A stretch of 64,000 nt of DNA from Actinokineospora pegani (GTDB lineage: Bacteria > Actinomycetota > Actinomycetes > Mycobacteriales > Pseudonocardiaceae), in NCBI RefSeq assembly GCF_009745975.1, contig NZ_WHOL01000056.1:36417-100416 (forward strand). Direction: 5' to 3'. The position numbers and the translations under genes were made by a program. Of this stretch, positions 50,121-58,287 are shown in pieces. Positions within the stretch are counted from its first letter, which is position 1. Each line of letters begins with the position of its first letter. The notes under the pieces were generated by a model, which searched no databases, had not been told where the DNA came from, and saw only the letters and a list, made by a program, of their open reading frames with translations.

Positions 50121-52286
50121 ATGACCGAGAACATGATCAAGTGGGACGTCGACGGCGACGGCATCGTCACCCTCACCCTCGACGACCCCAACCAGTCGGC
50201 CAACACGATGAACGACACCTTCCGGGAGTCGTTCTCCGCCACCATCGACAAGCTCGAGGCGGAGAAGGACGGCATCACCGGCGTCGTCGTCACCTCCGCC
50301 AAGAAGACCTTCTTCGCGGGCGGCGACCTCAACCTGCTGTCCAAGGCGGGCCCGGAGAACGCCGCGGAGATCACCGCGCAGGTCGACGAGATGAAGGCGC
50401 GGCTGCGCCGCCTCGAGCAGCTCGGCCGCCCGGTCGTGGCCGCGGTCAACGGCGCCGCGCTCGGCGGCGGCCTGGAGATCGCGCTGGCCGCCCACCACCG
50501 GGTCGCGCTGGATGCCAAGGGCAGCGAGATCGGCCTGCCCGAGGTCAGCCTGGGCCTGCTCCCCGGCGGCGGCGGCGTCACCCGCGTGGTGCGGCTGCTG
50601 GGCATCCAGAGCGCGCTGCTCAACGTCCTGCTCCAGGGCCAGCGGCACAAGCCCGCCAAGGCCAAGGAGTTGGGCCTGGTCGACGAGCTGGTCTCGACCC
50701 CGGAGGAGCTGATCGCCAGCGCCAAGGCGTGGGTGCGGGCCAACCCCGAGGCCCAGCAGCCGTGGGACGTCAAGGGCTTCAAGATCCCTGGCGGCACCCC
50801 GTCGAGCCCGTCGTTCGCCGCCACGCTGCCCGCGTTCCCGGCGAACCTGCGCAAGCAGCTCAAGGGCGCGCCGATGCCCGCCCCGCGCAACATCCTCGCC
50901 GCGGCGATCGAGGGCGCGCAGGTCGACTTCGACACCGCTACCAAGATCGAGACCCAGTACTTCGTCGACCTGGTCACCGGCCCGGTCTCGAAGAACATGA
51001 TCAAGGCCTTCTTCTTCGACCTGCAGGCCATCACCAAGGGCAAGTCGCGCCCGGACGGCCCGGCGAAGTACACCGCGCGCAAGGTCGCCGTGCTCGGCGC
51101 CGGGATGATGGGCGCGGGCATCGCCTACTCCAGCGCCCGCGCGGGCATCGAGGTCGTGCTCAAGGACGTCACCCTGGAGGCGGCGCAGAAGGGCAAGGCG
51201 TACTCGGAGAAGATCCTCGCCAAGGCCGTGGGCCGGGGCAAGCTCACCCAGGACAAGGCCGACGAGGTCCTGGCCCGGATCACCCCGAGCGCCGACCCGG
51301 CCGACGTCGCGGGCGCCGACCTGGTCATCGAGGCCGTGTTCGAGTCCCCCGAGCTGAAGAAGAAGGTCTTCGGCGAGGTCGAGGACCTGGTGGCGCCGGA
51401 CGCGCTGCTGGGCTCCAACACCTCGACCCTGCCGATCACCCTGCTCTCGGAGGGGGTGAAGCGGCAGGAGGACTTCATCGGCCTGCACTTCTTCTCCCCG
51501 GTCGACAAGATGCCGCTGCTGGAGATCGTCGTCGGCGAGAAGACCTCCGACGCCGCGCTGGCCAAGGCGTTCGACTACGCGCTGCAGATCAAGAAGACCC
51601 CGATCGTCGTCAACGACAGCCGCGGGTTCTTCACCAGCCGCGTGATCGGCACCTTCATCAACGAGGCCATCGCCATGGTCGGCGAGGGCCTGGTCCCGGC
51701 GTCGATCGAGCAGGCGGGCATCCAGGCCGGGTATCCGGCCCCGCCGCTGCAGCTCCTCGACGAGCTGACGCTCACGCTGCCGCGCAAGATCCGCGACGAG
51801 ACCAAGGCCGCCGTCGAGGCCGCGGGCGGCGAGTGGCCCGGCCACCCCTCCGACGGGGTCATCGACCGGATGCTCGACGAGTTCGAGCGCAAGGGCCGCT
51901 CGACCGGCGCGGGCTTCTACGAGTACGACGACGAGGGCAAGCGCGCCGGCCTGTGGCCGGGGCTCGGCGACGCGTTCGGCAAGCCGGGCGCGGGGATCCC
52001 GTTCGCCGACATGCAGGAGCGGATGCTGTTCGCCGAGGCGCTCGAGACCGTCAAGTGCTTCGACGAGGACGTGCTGCGCACGGTGCCGGACGCCAACATC
52101 GGCTCCATCTTCGGCATCGGCTTCCCGCCCTGGACCGGTGGCGTGATCCAGTACATCGACAACTACCCCGGCGGGGTCGCGGGCTTCGTCGCCCGCTCCC
52201 GCGAGCTGGCCGCCGCCTACGGCGACCGGTTCCTACCGCCTTCTTCCTTGGTGGAGAAGGCGGAGAACGGGGAGACCTACTCGTAG
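50121..52286 (+). CDS. fadB: 3-hydroxyacyl-CoA dehydrogenase/enoyl-CoA hydratase (FadB type)
   Basis: A 721-residue multifunctional enzyme. The hydratase domain (about 1-190) has AAVNGAALGGGLEIALAAHHR and the LPEVSLGLLPGGGGVTR loop. The dehydrogenase domain (about 310-700) has the NAD site VLGAGMMGAGIAYSSARAG, then SNTSTLPITLLSEG and IGLHFFSPVDKMPLLEIV. The C-terminus has GIGFPPWTGGVIQYID. It performs hydration and oxidation in beta-oxidation, with FadA. ATG at 50121 has weak spacing to GGCACCGGGA. A strong terminator follows. Confidence 0.94.
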   Translation: MTENMIKWDVDGDGIVTLTLDDPNQSANTMNDTFRESFSATIDKLEAEKDGITGVVVTSAKKTFFAGGDLNLLSKAGPENAAEITAQVDEMKARLRRLEQLGRPVVAAVNGAALGGGLEIALAAHHRVALDAKGSEIGLPEVSLGLLPGGGGVTRVVRLLGIQSALLNVLLQGQRHKPAKAKELGLVDELVSTPEELIASAKAWVRANPEAQQPWDVKGFKIPGGTPSSPSFAATLPAFPANLRKQLKGAPMPAPRNILAAAIEGAQVDFDTATKIETQYFVDLVTGPVSKNMIKAFFFDLQAITKGKSRPDGPAKYTARKVAVLGAGMMGAGIAYSSARAGIEVVLKDVTLEAAQKGKAYSEKILAKAVGRGKLTQDKADEVLARITPSADPADVAGADLVIEAVFESPELKKKVFGEVEDLVAPDALLGSNTSTLPITLLSEGVKRQEDFIGLHFFSPVDKMPLLEIVVGEKTSDAALAKAFDYALQIKKTPIVVNDSRGFFTSRVIGTFINEAIAMVGEGLVPASIEQAGIQAGYPAPPLQLLDELTLTLPRKIRDETKAAVEAAGGEWPGHPSDGVIDRMLDEFERKGRSTGAGFYEYDDEGKRAGLWPGLGDAFGKPGAGIPFADMQERMLFAEALETVKCFDEDVLRTVPDANIGSIFGIGFPPWTGGVIQYIDNYPGGVAGFVARSRELAAAYGDRFLPPSSLVEKAENGETYS

Positions 52287-52304
52287 AGCTCCCTTCGGTC
52301 CCCT

Positions 52305-52350
52305 GGAAGGCCCGTCGACCCTCGTGGTCGGCGGGCCTTCCGTTTTGTTC
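52305..52350 (+). terminator. Strong intrinsic terminator after fadB
   Basis: GGAAGGCCCGTCGACC (52305-52320) pairs with GGTCGGCGGGCCTTCC (52326-52341), a 16-bp stem with one G-U pair and a 5-nt loop, followed by GTTTTGTTC. Confidence 0.9.
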
Positions 52351-52392
52351 CCTACTTAATGGCTGATAGAGTCATATAGGGAAGTTTAGGGA
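52348..52392. promoter_or_regulatory. TAGGGA repeats at the HTH-gene promoter
   Basis: TTCCCTA (52348-52354) and TAGGGAA (52377-52383) are perfect inverted copies, and a third TAGGGA is at 52387-52392, 7 bp before the HTH gene. The AT-rich centre (TTAATGGCTGATAGAGTCAT) is where a promoter would be. Self-regulation by the small HTH protein is a reasonable guess. Confidence 0.45.
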
Positions 52393-52398
52393 GCGTCG

Positions 52399-52773
52399 AT
52401 GTTGTCGTTGGAACAGGTGGCCGAGCGGTTGGGCCTGCACGTGCGGACCGTGCGCGGGTACGTGCGCGACGGTCGGCTCAAGGCCGTGCGGATCGGCAAG
52501 CAGTACCGGGTCGCCGAGGACGACCTCGCCGAGTTCACCGGCGAGCCATCGGGGCCGGTGTCGATCGAGGTGACCTCGGTGGTGCAGGTGGACCACCTCA
52601 GCCGCAAGGGCGCCGACCGGCTCGGCGTGCTGCTCATGTCCGGGGTCGAGACCGTCCGCGTGCAGACGGTGCACGACCCGGAGCGCTCCCGGCTGCGGAT
52701 CGTGTTGTTCGGACCAGCGGAGGAAGTCGCCGACGTCCTCCGGCTCATCGCCGTCGTGCGGGGGGAACTGTGA
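52399..52773 (+). CDS. MerR/excisionase-like HTH protein
   Basis: A 124-residue protein with an N-terminal winged HTH of the excisionase type (residues 1-50, LSLEQVAERLGLHVRTVRGYVRDGRLKAVRIGKQYRV). A small alpha/beta C-terminal domain (about 55-124, VEVTSVVQVDHLSRKGADRLGVLLM-like; LIAVVRGEL end) follows. It leads a three-gene operon with a hydrolase and a DUF4180 protein, coupled by GTGA. Confidence 0.82.
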   Translation: MLSLEQVAERLGLHVRTVRGYVRDGRLKAVRIGKQYRVAEDDLAEFTGEPSGPVSIEVTSVVQVDHLSRKGADRLGVLLMSGVETVRVQTVHDPERSRLRIVLFGPAEEVADVLRLIAVVRGEL

Positions 52774-53540
52774 TCGACCAGAGGATCGTCGCCGCCTACG
52801 AGGACATGCTCGGCGACGTCGAGCGGATCACCGTGCCGACCCGCTTCGGCGACACCTTCGTCGCCGCCGCCGGTCCCGCGGACGGCCCGGTGGTCGTGCT
52901 GGTGCACGGTTCCGGGGCCAACACGGCGATGTGGCAGGTCGGGGAGTGGGCGGCCAGGCACCGGGTCTACGCCCTCGACATCCCCGGCGAGCCGGGGCTC
53001 AGCGTCGACAACCGGCTGCCCATGGGCGAGCACGTCGACTGGCTCGACGACGTCCTCGGCGGGTTGGGCGTGCGGGAGGCGGCTTTCGTCGGCATGTCAC
53101 TCGGCGGGTGGCTGGTCCTGGACTACGCCCAGCGCCGGGCCGACCGGGTGACGCGCCTGGTGCTGCTCAACCCGGCGGGCCTCGGGCGGATGCGCGCCGG
53201 GTTCATCCTCAAGGCCGTGTTCTTCAAGCTCCTCGGCGAGCGCGGGCTGCGGATGTCGCTGCGCGCGGCGCTGGGGGAGGTGCCGCCCGCGCAGGTCGAG
53301 TACCTGTCGCTGGTGTTCCGGCACTTCAGCCCGAGGGCGGACGTGCCGGTGCTCGGCCCGCTGGCGCTGACCATGCCGGTGCTCGCGGTGGTCGGCGACC
53401 ACGACGCCATGCTCGACGGCTCGCTGACCGCCCGCCGGCTGCGCGCGGAGGTCCCGCACGCCCGCGTGGACGTCGTCGACGCCGGGCACCTGCTGCCCGA
53501 CCAGACCGCCACCGCGCTCGAGTTCCTGGAGGAGTCATGA
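52770..53540 (+). CDS. Alpha/beta-fold hydrolase
   Basis: A 256-residue alpha/beta hydrolase. The oxyanion region is LVHGSGANTAMWQ near residue 35, the nucleophile elbow is VGMSLGGWLVL near residue 108, the Asp is in VVGDHDAML and the His in DAGHLLPDQ. The substrate is unknown. GTG start coupled to the HTH gene; the stop overlaps the DUF4180 gene. Confidence 0.87.
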   Translation: MIDQRIVAAYEDMLGDVERITVPTRFGDTFVAAAGPADGPVVVLVHGSGANTAMWQVGEWAARHRVYALDIPGEPGLSVDNRLPMGEHVDWLDDVLGGLGVREAAFVGMSLGGWLVLDYAQRRADRVTRLVLLNPAGLGRMRAGFILKAVFFKLLGERGLRMSLRAALGEVPPAQVEYLSLVFRHFSPRADVPVLGPLALTMPVLAVVGDHDAMLDGSLTARRLRAEVPHARVDVVDAGHLLPDQTATALEFLEES

Positions 53541-53884
53541 TCCTGCGCGTGCCCGCCGAGGGCCCCACCCTCGACGTCGCCGGTGCGACCGACCTGATCG
53601 GCGACGCCTGGGCGACCGAGGCCGAGTGGGTCGTGATCCCGGCGACCCGGCTGGGACCGGACTTCTTCACGCTCAAGACCCGGGTGGCGGGCGAGATCGC
53701 GCAGAAGTTCGCCAACTACCGGCTCAAACTCGCCGTGGTCGGCGACACCTCCGCCTTCGACTCCGACTCGCTGCGCGCGTTCATCGCCGAGAGCAACCGG
53801 GGCTCCCAGCTCTGGTTCGCCGCCGACGAAGCCGAGTTCGAGGCCCGGCTGCGCTCAGCAGCCACCCCCGGTCACGGCGCCTAG
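53537..53884 (+). CDS. DUF4180 domain protein
   Basis: A 115-residue small alpha/beta protein. The pattern DLIGDAWATEAEWVVIPATRLGPDFFTLKTRVAGEIAQKFANYRLKLAVVGD followed by LRAFIAESNRG and LWFAADEAEFEARL fits the DUF4180 family, which often accompanies small transcription regulators. No catalytic residues are known. It is third in the operon, and its stop overlaps the convergent SIP gene. Confidence 0.8.
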   Translation: MILRVPAEGPTLDVAGATDLIGDAWATEAEWVVIPATRLGPDFFTLKTRVAGEIAQKFANYRLKLAVVGDTSAFDSDSLRAFIAESNRGSQLWFAADEAEFEARLRSAATPGHGA

Positions 53885-54699
53885 CGGGCGACGCGCTCCT
53901 GGGCCTCGGCCAGGTCCTCCGCCGTGGGGGCGTCGTCCTGGGTGAGGGTGTGGCGCCAGTAGCCGGTGAACTGGATGCGGGACTTGGGAACACCCCGCTC
54001 GACGAGGTGGCGGCGCAGGGAGCGGACGATCCCGGCCTCGCCCGCCAGCCAGACCACCGTCTCGGCGGTGACCTCGGCGTTCGAGACGGCGTCGAGCAGC
54101 AGCGTGCTCCCGGCCGCGGGCGCGTCGTCGCGGGGCAGCCAGGTGACCGGGCGCGACAGGTCCTGGGCGTCGTCGAGCGCGGGGACCTCGACGAAGGCCT
54201 GCGCGGTGGCGGCCGCGGGCAGCGAGTCCAGCAGGGTCGCGATGGCCGGGAGGGCGGCCAGGTCGCCCGCGAACAGGTGGTCCGGGCCCGGGGGCAGCGC
54301 CTGGTGGTAGACGCGGGACGGCCCGTAGCGCGCCAGCACGTCGCCGACCTGGGCCCCGGCCGCCCACCGGGTCGCGGGACCGGCGTCGGGGTGCAGGACG
54401 AAGTCGATGTCGATCTCGGAGCCGCGGTGGGCGCGGACGGTGTAGCTGCGCATCCACGGGCGCTCGTCGGAGGGGATGGCCATGAACGCCTGGTACCAGC
54501 GCATCACCTCGGACGGGTCGGCGGCGGGGACGCGCGGCTCGGTCTGGCCCGCGCGCGGGAAGCAGAGCTTGAGCTGCTGGTCGGGCCAGGTCCCCGTGCC
54601 GGTCAGGCCCACCCCGGCGAAGGTCACCCGGACCAGGTGCGGGCTGAGCCGGACGACGGCGGTCACCCGCAGGGTCGACACCAGGTCATCGGTCGGCAC
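53881..54699 (-). CDS. Siderophore-interacting protein (FAD-dependent ferric reductase, SIP/ViuB family)
   Basis: A 272-residue flavoprotein that reduces ferric siderophores in the cytoplasm. The FAD-binding RSYTVRAHRGSEIDIDFVLH near residue 85 has the RxYT pattern; YGPSRVYHQALPPGPDHLFAGDLAALPAI follows, and the end carries KSRIQFTGYWRH. It should release iron from the siderophore made or imported by this strain; the operon at 25-31 kb is in the same window but 23 kb away. The GTG at 54699 is chosen. No iron box was seen in front. Confidence 0.88.
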   Translation of the reverse strand: MPTDDLVSTLRVTAVVRLSPHLVRVTFAGVGLTGTGTWPDQQLKLCFPRAGQTEPRVPAADPSEVMRWYQAFMAIPSDERPWMRSYTVRAHRGSEIDIDFVLHPDAGPATRWAAGAQVGDVLARYGPSRVYHQALPPGPDHLFAGDLAALPAIATLLDSLPAAATAQAFVEVPALDDAQDLSRPVTWLPRDDAPAAGSTLLLDAVSNAEVTAETVVWLAGEAGIVRSLRRHLVERGVPKSRIQFTGYWRHTLTQDDAPTAEDLAEAQERVAR

Positions 54700-54701
54700 C
54701 C

Positions 54702-54797
54702 GACCAGTCAACCGGAACCGGGCGCGCGGCGCACCCCCCGAGGTGTGTTCCCGCCCTCCGGCACTGGCCGGGTCGCACCAGCCGGTGTTGACTGGTC
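54702..54797. promoter_or_regulatory. Paired 11-bp inverted repeats between divergent SIP and uraD genes
   Basis: GACCAGTCAAC (54702-54712) and GTTGACTGGTC (54787-54797) are perfect reverse complements. Each ends 2 bp before one of the two divergent GTG starts, so both genes are read as GTTGACTGGTC-xG-GTG. The arrangement suggests a shared regulator or duplicated translation-start sequence. Confidence 0.55.
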
Positions 54798-54799
54798 CG

Positions 54800-55288
54800 G
54801 TGGCCGCCATCCTCTCCACCCTCAGCACCGCCGACCTGCTGGCCTGCTGCGCGTCCCGCCGCTGGGCCGACGCCGTCGTGGCCCAGCGGCCGTTCGCCGA
54901 CCTCGGCGACCTCGTCGCCGCCTCGAACGAGGTGCTCGCCGCGCTGGACTGGCCCGACGTGCTCGAGGCGGTCGAGGCCCACCCACGCCTGGGCGAGCGC
55001 ACGGGCGGCGAGGACCGCGAGTCCGCCTGGTCGCGCCAGGAGCAGTTGGCGGCGGAGAGCCCGGACGAGGGGCTGCGCGCGGACGTGGTCGAGGGCAACC
55101 GCCGCTACGAGGAGCGCTTCGGCCACGTGTTCCTGGTCTACGCGACCGGCCTGCCCGTCGAGGCGGTCCTGGCCGCGCTGCGCCACCGGCTGAGCAACGA
55201 CGACGAGACCGAGCGCGCCGTCGTCCGCGACGAGCTGGCCAAGATCGTGGAGCTGCGCCTCGGGAAGCTGGTCGACACCGATGTCTGA
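54800..55288 (+). CDS. uraD: OHCU decarboxylase
   Basis: A 162-residue helical protein that converts 2-oxo-4-hydroxy-4-carboxy-5-ureidoimidazoline to S-allantoin, the last step of urate oxidation. The catalytic His is in AHPRLGER near residue 55. The QEQLAAESPDEGLRADVVEGNRRYEERFGHVFLVYATG block is diagnostic. GTG 54800 is chosen; GTG 54785 is possible but falls at the inverted repeat. It overlaps uraH by 8 nt. Confidence 0.9.
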   Translation: MAAILSTLSTADLLACCASRRWADAVVAQRPFADLGDLVAASNEVLAALDWPDVLEAVEAHPRLGERTGGEDRESAWSRQEQLAAESPDEGLRADVVEGNRRYEERFGHVFLVYATGLPVEAVLAALRHRLSNDDETERAVVRDELAKIVELRLGKLVDTDV

Positions 55289-55616
55289 GAAACCGACGCC
55301 GGAGAGGACGACCCTGTCCACGCACGTGCTCGACACCAGCGTCGGCAAGCCCGTCGCGGGCCTGCGGATCGCCCACGACCGCCACGACGGCTCCGGCTGG
55401 GCGCGCCTCGCCGAGCACGCCACCGACGCCGACGGCCGGGTCCCCGGGTGGGAGGTCGAGCCGGGCACGCACCGGCTGACCTTCGAGACCGGCCCGCACC
55501 TGGGGCCGGACGCGTTCTTCCCGGAGGTCGCCGTGGTCTTCCGGGCCGCCGCCGGGCACCACCACGTGCCGCTGCTGATCAGCCCGTTCGGCTACTCGAC
55601 CTACCGGGGAAGTTGA
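55281..55616 (+). CDS. uraH: 5-hydroxyisourate hydrolase (transthyretin-like)
   Basis: A 111-residue HIUase. LSTHVLDTSVGKPVAGL carries the conserved His, RLTFETGPHLGPDAFFPEV is central, and the C-terminus YSTYRGS is the family signature tetrapeptide. It opens 5-hydroxyisourate formed by uricase. It overlaps uraD and shares one base with the uox start (TGATG). Confidence 0.95.
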   Translation: MSEKPTPERTTLSTHVLDTSVGKPVAGLRIAHDRHDGSGWARLAEHATDADGRVPGWEVEPGTHRLTFETGPHLGPDAFFPEVAVVFRAAAGHHHVPLLISPFGYSTYRGS

Positions 55617-56473
55617 TGACGTTCCAGCTCGGCGAGAACCAGTACGGCAAGGCGGAGACACGGCTGGTGCGCGTCGACCGCGGCGACACCCACTCGATCA
55701 CCGACCTCACCGTCACCACGACGCTGGCGGGCGACCTCGCCGCCACGCACCTCAGCGGCGACAACACCGGCGTGCTGCCCACCGACACGCAGAAGAACAC
55801 CGTGTACGCCTTCGCCCGCGACGGCGTCGGCGAGATCGAGGACTTCGCGCTGCGGCTGGCCAGGCACTTCGTCGACAGCGCCCCCGCCATCGAGCGGGCC
55901 AGGGTCCGGGTCGAGCAGGCGTCCTGGGACCGCATCCCGGTCACCGGGCACTCCTTCGTCCAAGCCGCGGGCACCCGCACCGCCACCGCCGCCTACGACG
56001 GCGAGACCGCGTGGGTCGTGTCCGGGGTGCGGGACCTCACCGTCATGAACACCACGGGCTCGGAGTTCCACGGCTTCCCCAAGGACAGGTACACCACGCT
56101 CGCCGAGACCTCCGACCGCGTCCTGGCGACCGCCGTGACCGCGCACTGGCGCCACAGCGAGCCCGGGACCCGCGACTGGCAGGACTCGTTCGACCGGGCC
56201 AAGGAGCGGCTGCTCACCGCCTTCGCCTCCACCTACAGCATGTCGCTGCAGCAGACCCTCTACGCCATGGGCCAGTACGTGCTCTCCGGCGACGACGGCC
56301 TCGCCGAGATCCGCCTGGAGCTGCCCAACAAGCACCACTTCCTGGTCGACCTGGAGCCGTTCGGCCTGGACAACCCCGGCGAGGTCTACCTGGCCGCCGA
56401 CCGCCCCTACGGCCTGATCGAGGGCGCCGTCCTGCGCGAGGGCGCGCCGGACGCCGGGCTCGCCTGGTGGTGA
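55616..56473 (+). CDS. uox: Urate oxidase (uricase)
   Basis: A 285-residue cofactor-free oxidase that turns urate into 5-hydroxyisourate. NQYGKAETRLVRV holds the catalytic Lys, and TDTQKNTVYAFA near residue 57 holds the catalytic Thr. SFVQAAGTRTATAAY and the C-terminal LPNKHHFLVDLEPFGLDN are uricase motifs. ATG 55616 is coupled to uraH, and the stop overlaps the deaminase GTG. Confidence 0.95.
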   Translation: MTFQLGENQYGKAETRLVRVDRGDTHSITDLTVTTTLAGDLAATHLSGDNTGVLPTDTQKNTVYAFARDGVGEIEDFALRLARHFVDSAPAIERARVRVEQASWDRIPVTGHSFVQAAGTRTATAAYDGETAWVVSGVRDLTVMNTTGSEFHGFPKDRYTTLAETSDRVLATAVTAHWRHSEPGTRDWQDSFDRAKERLLTAFASTYSMSLQQTLYAMGQYVLSGDDGLAEIRLELPNKHHFLVDLEPFGLDNPGEVYLAADRPYGLIEGAVLREGAPDAGLAWW

Positions 56474-57837
56474 CCCGGACGGTCATCCAGGGCGCGGCGA
56501 TCGCCACCGTCGACGGCGCGGGCACCGAGTACGTCGACGGGCACCTGGTGGTCGAGGACGGCCGGATCACCGCCGTCGGCGCGGGCCCGTCCCCACCCGG
56601 TCCGCAGGACACCGTCGTCGACGGGCGCGGGTGCCTGGCCACTCCTGGCCTGGTCAACACCCACCACCACCTCTACCAGTGGGCCACCCGCGGGTACGCG
56701 CAGCAGTCGAGCCTGTTCAACTGGCTCGTCGAGCTGTACCCGGTGTGGGCCGGGCTCGACGAGGACATCACCCGCGCCGCCGCCACCGCCGGGCTGCTGC
56801 GGCTCGCGCAGACCGGGTGCACCACCGCCGCCGACCACCACTACGTCTTCCCCGCCGACGGCGGCGACCTGCTCGGCGCCACCGTCGACGCCGCCGCCGG
56901 GGTCGGGCTCCGGCTGCACGCCGTGCGCGGCTCGATGGACCGGGGCATCTCGCACGGCGGCCTGCCCCCGGACTCGCTCATCGAGACGACCGACGGCGCC
57001 CTGGCGGGCACCCAGGCCGCCATCGACCGCTGGCACGACCCCGCCCCGGACTCGGCCGTCCGGGTCGCCGTGGGCCCCTGTTCGCCGTTCTCGGTCAGCC
57101 CGGAGCTGATGTCCGGGGCCGCGGAGCTGGGCCGGGCCGCGGGCGTGCGCCTGCACACCCACCTCGCCGAGACGCTCGACGAGGAGGTCCAGTGCCTGGC
57201 CGAGTACGGCTGCACGCCGGTCGAGTACGCCGAGCGCACCGGCTGGCTCGGGCCGGACGTGTGGCTCGCGCACGGGGTGCACCTGTCCGACGCGGGCATC
57301 GCCGCGCTGGCGGCGGGCCGCACCGGGGTCGCGCACTGCCCGACCTCCAACGCCCGGCTCGGCGCGGGCGCGGCCCGGATCGCCGACCTGCTCGCCGCCG
57401 GGGTCCCGGTCGGCCTCGGCGCGGACGGCGCCGCGTCCAATGAGGACGGTGGGCTGGGCGGCGAGCTGCGCCAGGCGACCTACCTGGCCCGGATGCAGGG
57501 CGGGGCCGACGCGCTCGACGTGCGGCAGGCGCTGTGGCTGGGCACCCTCGGCGGGGCGCTGTGCCTGGGCCGGGCTGACGAACTGGGCTCGCTGGAACCG
57601 GGAAAGCTCGCCGACATCGCGCTGTGGGACCTCGCAGGCGTCGCGCACGCGGGCATCGCCGACCCGGTCGCCGCGCTCGTCCTCGGGGCGCTGCCGCCGC
57701 TGCGACTGCTGCTGGTCGGTGGCCGGGCGGTCCTCGCCGACGGGCGCCCGGTCCACGTCGACGAGGACGCCGCGGCCCGCGACCTGGCCGCCGCGAGCAC
57801 CCGGCTGGCGGCCGCGGCGGGTCTCATCCGCCGGTGA
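56470..57837 (+). CDS. 8-oxoguanine deaminase (amidohydrolase family)
   Basis: A 455-residue zinc amidohydrolase. Metal ligands are in LVNTHHHLYQWATRG near residue 60, RLHTHLAETLDEE near 230, WLAHGVHLSD near 265 and GLGADGAASNEDGG near 315. The TRGYAQQSSLFNWL stretch is characteristic of 8-oxoguanine deaminases, which yield urate; guanine deaminase activity cannot be excluded. Placement after uricase supports a purine-salvage or nitrogen-recovery operon from 8-oxoguanine to allantoin. Confidence 0.85.
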   Translation: MTRTVIQGAAIATVDGAGTEYVDGHLVVEDGRITAVGAGPSPPGPQDTVVDGRGCLATPGLVNTHHHLYQWATRGYAQQSSLFNWLVELYPVWAGLDEDITRAAATAGLLRLAQTGCTTAADHHYVFPADGGDLLGATVDAAAGVGLRLHAVRGSMDRGISHGGLPPDSLIETTDGALAGTQAAIDRWHDPAPDSAVRVAVGPCSPFSVSPELMSGAAELGRAAGVRLHTHLAETLDEEVQCLAEYGCTPVEYAERTGWLGPDVWLAHGVHLSDAGIAALAAGRTGVAHCPTSNARLGAGAARIADLLAAGVPVGLGADGAASNEDGGLGGELRQATYLARMQGGADALDVRQALWLGTLGGALCLGRADELGSLEPGKLADIALWDLAGVAHAGIADPVAALVLGALPPLRLLLVGGRAVLADGRPVHVDEDAAARDLAAASTRLAAAAGLIRR

Positions 57838-58287
57838 GCACGCCACGCCGACCTGTGGCATGTGTCACCAAAGCGCGTCGCGCTCCGTGATCGCCACCGG
57901 TCGGCGGGAGCCCGGTTGGTCGCCCCCCGATCGCCGCAAGATCGTCTTCGGCGTGCCGGACCGTGTTGTGAAAGCCCGTGTTCGCAATAGCCGCAACGGA
58001 TGCGCCCCTCGGCGGCGCGGGACAAAGGCACCGGTACCGGCGTCTCCGCTCCCGCGACACCTCGATCGCGACACTCACCGAACGAGACCACCGGAACACG
58101 GCTCAGCCTGCCCGCGCCGGGGCGGGACGTGCTCCGCCCACCCCGCCACGGCGTCCCGGCCCGTGTCCAACCACCCGTTCGGCCTATCGACGGTCGATCC
58201 GCACACTCGCGAGGGTCTGGCACTCGGCACCCGATCGGGTGCACAGTGATCCCGACACTGCCCCCTGCCCCGCACCGAGGTTCGACC
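57838..58287. other. 450-bp intergenic region with no recognised gene
   Basis: Between the deaminase and the PAS-GGDEF gene. It has no good terminator and no recognisable coding family on either strand. GTGGCATGTGTCAC near 57855 is a loose palindrome. An alternative GTG for the GGDEF gene lies about 42 bp before its ATG. Base composition is slightly less GC-rich near 57950-58000. Confidence 0.4.
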
